Below, piece by piece: positions 61,130-64,000 of a DNA stretch of 64,000 nucleotides. The notes under the pieces were generated by a model. That model was not told where the DNA came from, did not search any database, and saw only the letters and a list, made by a program, of their open reading frames with translations. This stretch comes from Sphingopyxis sp. PAMC25046 (GTDB lineage Bacteria; Pseudomonadota; Alphaproteobacteria; Sphingomonadales; Sphingomonadaceae). Position numbers and translations under genes: made by a program. Position 1 is the first letter of the stretch, and every line of letters starts with the position of its first letter. Where the stretch lies: assembly GCF_004795895.1 (NCBI RefSeq), contig NZ_CP039250.1:124001-188000 (forward strand), in the 5' to 3' direction.

Positions 61130-61728
61130 GCGGTTCCGACGCCCCGACCCTTGCCTTTTACGCGGCCGAAGCGCCGGTCTATTCGGCGTCGGGCCCGTCG
61201 GGTGTATCGCGCCATCTCGATCACTTCCTCGACCGGTTGCCTGCGGGGGCGGAGATTCTCGAACTCGGCTGTGGCGGCGGCCGCGATGCCGCGCATATGA
61301 TTGCGCGCGGTTTCGCGGTCGACCCAACCGACGGAGTGGTCGAGATCGCGGCCCAGGCCGAAGCGAGGATCGGCAGGCCGGTCCGCGTTATGCGCTTCGG
61401 AGAACTCGACGCCGTCGGCCGCTACGATGCCATCTGGGCGTCGGCCAGCCTGCTCCACGTGCCGCGCGGCGATCTTCCCGGCGTGCTGGCGCGTATCCAT
61501 CGCGCACTGAAACCCGGTGGTCTGCATTTCGCGAGCTACAAGGGCGGCGGGCGCGAGGGGCGCGACCGTTTCGGACGCTATTTCAACTATTTTGCGCGCG
61601 AGGAACTCGAATCCGTTTATCGTGACGCCGCGCCTTGGGACTGGCTCGATCTTACCGAAGGTCTCGGCGGCGGCTATGATGGGGTGCAGGGGCCATGGAT
61701 TCAAATCGCTGTGCGCCGCTCGCTATAG
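61126..61728 (+). CDS. Class I SAM-dependent methyltransferase
   Basis: 200 residues from the GTG at 61126. SAM motifs: AEILELGCGGGRDAAHMIAR (motif I), VDPTDGVVEIA, YDAIWASASLLHVPRGDLPG (motif II/post), LKPGGLHFASYKGGG. A small Methyltransf_11-type enzyme, substrate unknown. It is translated with the hydroxybutyryl-CoA dehydrogenase. Confidence 0.85.
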   Translation: MSGSDAPTLAFYAAEAPVYSASGPSGVSRHLDHFLDRLPAGAEILELGCGGGRDAAHMIARGFAVDPTDGVVEIAAQAEARIGRPVRVMRFGELDAVGRYDAIWASASLLHVPRGDLPGVLARIHRALKPGGLHFASYKGGGREGRDRFGRYFNYFAREELESVYRDAAPWDWLDLTEGLGGGYDGVQGPWIQIAVRRSL

Positions 61729-61787
61729 GGGGCGATGGAGCCGAAAGGCATCGGGCGCGTTGGATCTGCAAGACTGTAGGGGATGGA

Positions 61788-62282
61788 ATGATCATGCGTA
61801 ACAAGGTCTTATTCGCTCTCGCGGCAATCTTGCTGGCCGGCGCGGCACCTGTCCACGCCCAACAGGGCGCGCCCGAAGAGTCGACCATCGAAGGCACGGC
61901 CAATTCGGTGACCGAACCCTTCGACGGCAAGGAAGTGCCCCCCAAACTGCTTGAGGTGCAAGGCGATCCCTATTCGCTGGCGGGCCTCGGCAAATGCGCT
62001 GCCATCATCCGCGAAGTCAACGAACTCGACGAAGTGCTCGGCCCGGATGTCAACGAACAAGTCGACAAGAGCCGCGCGAAGAAGCGCGAGGAAACCGCCG
62101 GGCGCGTCGCCGGCACGGTGGCGGGCGGCATCATCCCCTTTCGCGGGCTGATCGGCGAGGTTACCGGCGCCAATGCCGAACGGCGGCGCTATGCCCTTGC
62201 CGTTTACGCCGGGACGGTGCGCCGCGGCTTCCTGAAGGGCGTCGGGCTCGAGCGCGGCTGCAAGGCACCGGCCCGGCCCTGA
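61788..62282 (+). CDS. Exported protein of unknown function
   Basis: About 164 residues. Signal peptide NKVLFALAAILLAGAAPVHA, then a mostly helical protein with GLGKCAAIIREVNELDEVLG, a lysine/arginine stretch SRAKKREETAGRVAGTVAGG and a glycine-rich amphipathic segment (TVAGGIIPFRGLIGEVTGAN). Resembles small sphingomonad periplasmic proteins; no task known. ATGs at 61788 or 61794 are both possible starts with AGGGGA nearby. Confidence 0.8.
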   Translation: MIMRNKVLFALAAILLAGAAPVHAQQGAPEESTIEGTANSVTEPFDGKEVPPKLLEVQGDPYSLAGLGKCAAIIREVNELDEVLGPDVNEQVDKSRAKKREETAGRVAGTVAGGIIPFRGLIGEVTGANAERRRYALAVYAGTVRRGFLKGVGLERGCKAPARP

Positions 62283-62290
62283 TCCGGCGC

Positions 62291-62611
62291 TCAGAGCGGC
62301 GTGTAGACGGTGCGGCAGCTTTCGGGCGCCGAGCGTAGCGCGGTGTTCCACGTTACCTCGTTGCCATTCCGCTGGAGCCGCGCGCCCTTCTTGTTTTCAT
62401 AGACCGCACCGCCGGTTGACGGCGTCTGCGTCAGCACCATCGAGCGCCGACCGTTGATGCGCACGATCGCCGTGTTGCCGACATAGTCGACCTTCAGCCT
62501 GGTGCCTCGGTTGCAATCATAGCTGGTGCCGGTGTTGCGCGGCGGCACGGACGAGCAGCCCGCAAGGACTAGAACCGCGGCTACGGCCGCGACAACCGTC
62601 ATGGACTTCAT
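62291..62611 (-). CDS. MliC-type C-type lysozyme inhibitor lipoprotein
   Basis: 106 residues. Lipobox LAGC, then the small beta-barrel of membrane-bound lysozyme inhibitors: YDCNRGTRLKVDYVGNTAIV, SMVLTQTPSTGGAVYENKKG, NEVTWNTALRSAPESC; the two cysteines of the mature domain can pair. It protects the cell wall from C-type lysozyme. Convergent with the exported protein at 61788. Confidence 0.85.
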   Translation of the reverse strand: MKSMTVVAAVAAVLVLAGCSSVPPRNTGTSYDCNRGTRLKVDYVGNTAIVRINGRRSMVLTQTPSTGGAVYENKKGARLQRNGNEVTWNTALRSAPESCRTVYTPL

Positions 62612-62624
62612 TATCGGTCTTCCC

Positions 62625-63239
62625 TCAATAACCCGAGCGGACGCACAGCACGTCGGCGAGGTAAACCCGACCGTTCACCGTTTCCATATGCTCGCTTGCC
62701 GACCCGTTCCAGCCGATCGAGCGGCACCAATTGTCGGCCGTTTGCGCCGCGCAATTGGCGGTTGCCGAACCGCGGGTACAGGCGAGGACACGGTAGTTGC
62801 TTGTCGCCGGCTGTGTGTGGAATTCGGCAAAATTGCCGCGCGCGACCTGATCATTGGCGGGCGGGTTGGGGTTCCATCCGCCGCCGCCCGAACCGGCGGG
62901 ACGCATCGACTGAACCGTGATGCCGCGCAGGACATTGTTCAGCATCGGCGTGTCGCGATCGACCGTCCGGCAGTTCCCGCGATAGCGCGTCCGTTCGCAA
63001 AGCTCCCAGCGGCCGCGAGTGACGCGGATCGAATTGACGGGCCATGCGAGCCCAAGGTTCGGCTTTTCCTCCCCGATGAATACCGCGGGGCCGCGATAGC
63101 CGGCGTCGCGATAGATCGTCGCCTCGGGCGAACGGTATCGTTCTGTTTCAACGGTTTGGGCGTTCGAGGTAGCGAGAAAGCCCGCCCCTATCGACGCCGC
63201 GGCTGCGGCAAGGATCGACAAACGATAAGCGGATTTCAT
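62625..63239 (-). CDS. Exported beta/gamma-crystallin-fold protein
   Basis: 204 residues from MKSAYRLSILAAAAASIGAG. After the signal peptide, one crystallin-like Greek key (TIYRDAGYRGPAVFIGEEKP; RVTRGRWELCERTRYRGNC), a proline/glycine linker (PAGSGGGGWNPNPPAND) and a C-terminal part with paired cysteines (YRVLACTRGSATANCAAQTA). Such proteins may bind calcium; exact role unknown. It is encoded 13 bases upstream of the lysozyme-inhibitor gene in the same direction. Confidence 0.8.
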   Translation of the reverse strand: MKSAYRLSILAAAAASIGAGFLATSNAQTVETERYRSPEATIYRDAGYRGPAVFIGEEKPNLGLAWPVNSIRVTRGRWELCERTRYRGNCRTVDRDTPMLNNVLRGITVQSMRPAGSGGGGWNPNPPANDQVARGNFAEFHTQPATSNYRVLACTRGSATANCAAQTADNWCRSIGWNGSASEHMETVNGRVYLADVLCVRSGY

Positions 63240-63361
63240 GACAGCCTCCCTGTTGACGAACATGACCCGGGATTCGTTATGTTCCCATAATTTACGTCAT
63301 TGCATGACGGCTTGCAAACTCTCCCGATCGCCGATCCGCGCGTGCGTTTCGTGGGAATGAA

Positions 63362-64000
63362 TCAGGGTGCTGTCGTCGATGGCGCCGGCGCGGCGACGGC
63401 GGCATCGGGCGTGGCCGCCGGGGTCGCGGCAGGCTCGGGTACCGGGGTGGCCATCGGCGGCGCGATCCCGAGCATCAGCCCCGCAAGTGCAGCCGACATC
63501 AGGTTCGAGAGGCTGCCAGCGAGCAGCGCCTTCAGACCGAGCTTGGCGATCATCGGGCGCTGGTTCGGCGCGAGTCCGCCGGTCACCGCCATCTGGATCG
63601 CGATCGAGCTGAAATTGGCGAAGCCGCAAAGCGCAAAGGTCGCGATCGCGACCGCCGCCAGCGACATGTCCGCCTGCGCCCTGCCGAGATCGATGAAGGC
63701 CACGAATTCGTTGAGCACGACCTTGGAACCGAACAGCCCGCCGACCGTCGCGCTTTCTTCCCACGGCACGCCCATCAGCCACATTACGGGGCGGAAGATC
63801 GCGCCGATGACCGCCTGGAAAGACAGATCGGGATAGCCGAACCAGCCGCCGATGCCGGCGAGCAGCCCGTTGGCAAGCGCGACGAGCGCGACGAAGGCGA
63901 GCACCATCGCGCCGACCGCGACCGCCAGCTTGACCCCCGTCTGCGCGCCCTGCGCCGCCGCCATGATGATATTGGCGGGCTTTTCCTCGTCGTGGCTTGC
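63362..64000 (-). CDS. CNT-family nucleoside transporter NupC type (C-terminal part)
   Basis: The last 212 residues are in the window; the gene continues past 64000. Concentrative nucleoside transporter features: AAAQGAQTGVKLAVAVGAMV, WLMGVPWEESATVGGLFGSK, VLNEFVAFIDL, ATFALCGFANFSSIAIQMAV, GLAPNQRPMIAKLGLKALLA, then an alanine/proline-rich tail (about 35 residues) unusual for the family. It takes up nucleosides with sodium or protons. Confidence 0.92.
   Translation of the reverse strand, partial: ASHDEEKPANIIMAAAQGAQTGVKLAVAVGAMVLAFVALVALANGLLAGIGGWFGYPDLSFQAVIGAIFRPVMWLMGVPWEESATVGGLFGSKVVLNEFVAFIDLGRAQADMSLAAVAIATFALCGFANFSSIAIQMAVTGGLAPNQRPMIAKLGLKALLAGSLSNLMSAALAGLMLGIAPPMATPVPEPAATPAATPDAAVAAPAPSTTAP

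Noticed and set aside
1..64000. Search for tRNA, rRNA, riboswitch, CRISPR, IS or prophage signatures
   Set aside because: No regularly spaced repeats, transposase or integrase motifs, or recognisable structured RNA genes were seen by eye. A covariance-model scan would be needed to exclude small RNAs.

Overview
The window reads as one contiguous piece of a GC-rich alphaproteobacterial chromosome, most likely a sphingomonad (Sphingopyxis, Sphingomonas or a relative). The reasons are the large carbohydrate-type TonB receptors with the DEIIVTGFRASL-like plug start, the EgtB/EgtD pair, the HIG1-type small protein beside a PduO-type adenosyltransferase, the I78-inhibitor lipoprotein, very tight ATGA/GTGA gene overlaps, and short extragenic palindromic repeats of the GTCACCCCGGA...TCCGGGGT type. 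I see no rRNA, tRNA, CRISPR array, insertion sequence or prophage.

Region 1 (1-4.6 kb, minus strand) is a tripartite RND drug-efflux operon: adaptor, inner-membrane pump, and the start of an OprM-type outer-membrane lipoprotein cut by the window edge.

Region 2 (4.75-28.8 kb) is a pectin/polygalacturonate utilization locus. It has two TonB receptors, a PL1 pectate lyase, a second exported parallel beta-helix protein, a GH43 glycosidase, two exported alpha/beta-hydrolase esterases and an exported cupin. It also has KduI, KduD and KdgK for the unsaturated-uronate branch, and a hexuronate transporter, UxaC, a UxuB-type reductase and an UxaA-type dehydratase for the saturated branch. A LacI-family repressor gene lies in the middle. 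Five near-identical palindromic sites (core TGACACCGGTTACC) lie in front of every transcription unit of the locus, so it looks like one LacI regulon. A second motif (TTGTCATAC, fitting GntR/FCD-type operators) occurs twice before receptor 1 and once in the uxaA intergenic region.

Region 3 (28.75-36.6 kb) holds a LysR regulator divergent from a valine-catabolism operon: mmsA, two small lipoproteins (one an I78 protease-inhibitor type), a RidA protein, isobutyryl-CoA dehydrogenase, 3-hydroxyisobutyryl-CoA hydrolase, enoyl-CoA hydratase, an odd low-GC small membrane protein and mmsB.

Region 4 (37-51.3 kb) is an acyl-CoA cluster. A seven-gene minus-strand operon (45.6 to 37.1 kb, closed by a strong terminator) encodes an ACAD10/11-type acyl-CoA dehydrogenase, a zinc alcohol dehydrogenase, an APH-fold kinase, two SDRs, a beta-lactamase-fold hydrolase and a FadJ-like bifunctional protein. 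The kinase plus this dehydrogenase type resembles the known 4-hydroxyacid (levulinate) route. Next come a GPH-type transporter and an SDR (minus strand), divergent from a paired acyl-CoA dehydrogenase operon with a further SDR. TTTACG..CGTAAA-type palindromes resembling LiuR (MerR) sites lie before two of these units.

Region 5 (51.4-64 kb) is mostly housekeeping: a lipoprotein, PEP carboxylase, a YbaY lipoprotein, an HNH nuclease, glutamyl-Q tRNA(Asp) synthetase, cobalamin adenosyltransferase, ergothioneine genes egtB and egtD, 3-hydroxybutyryl-CoA dehydrogenase, a methyltransferase, small envelope proteins (including an MliC-type lysozyme inhibitor and a crystallin-fold protein) and the C-terminal part of a CNT nucleoside transporter. 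All calls are from reading the sequence; no database search was run.
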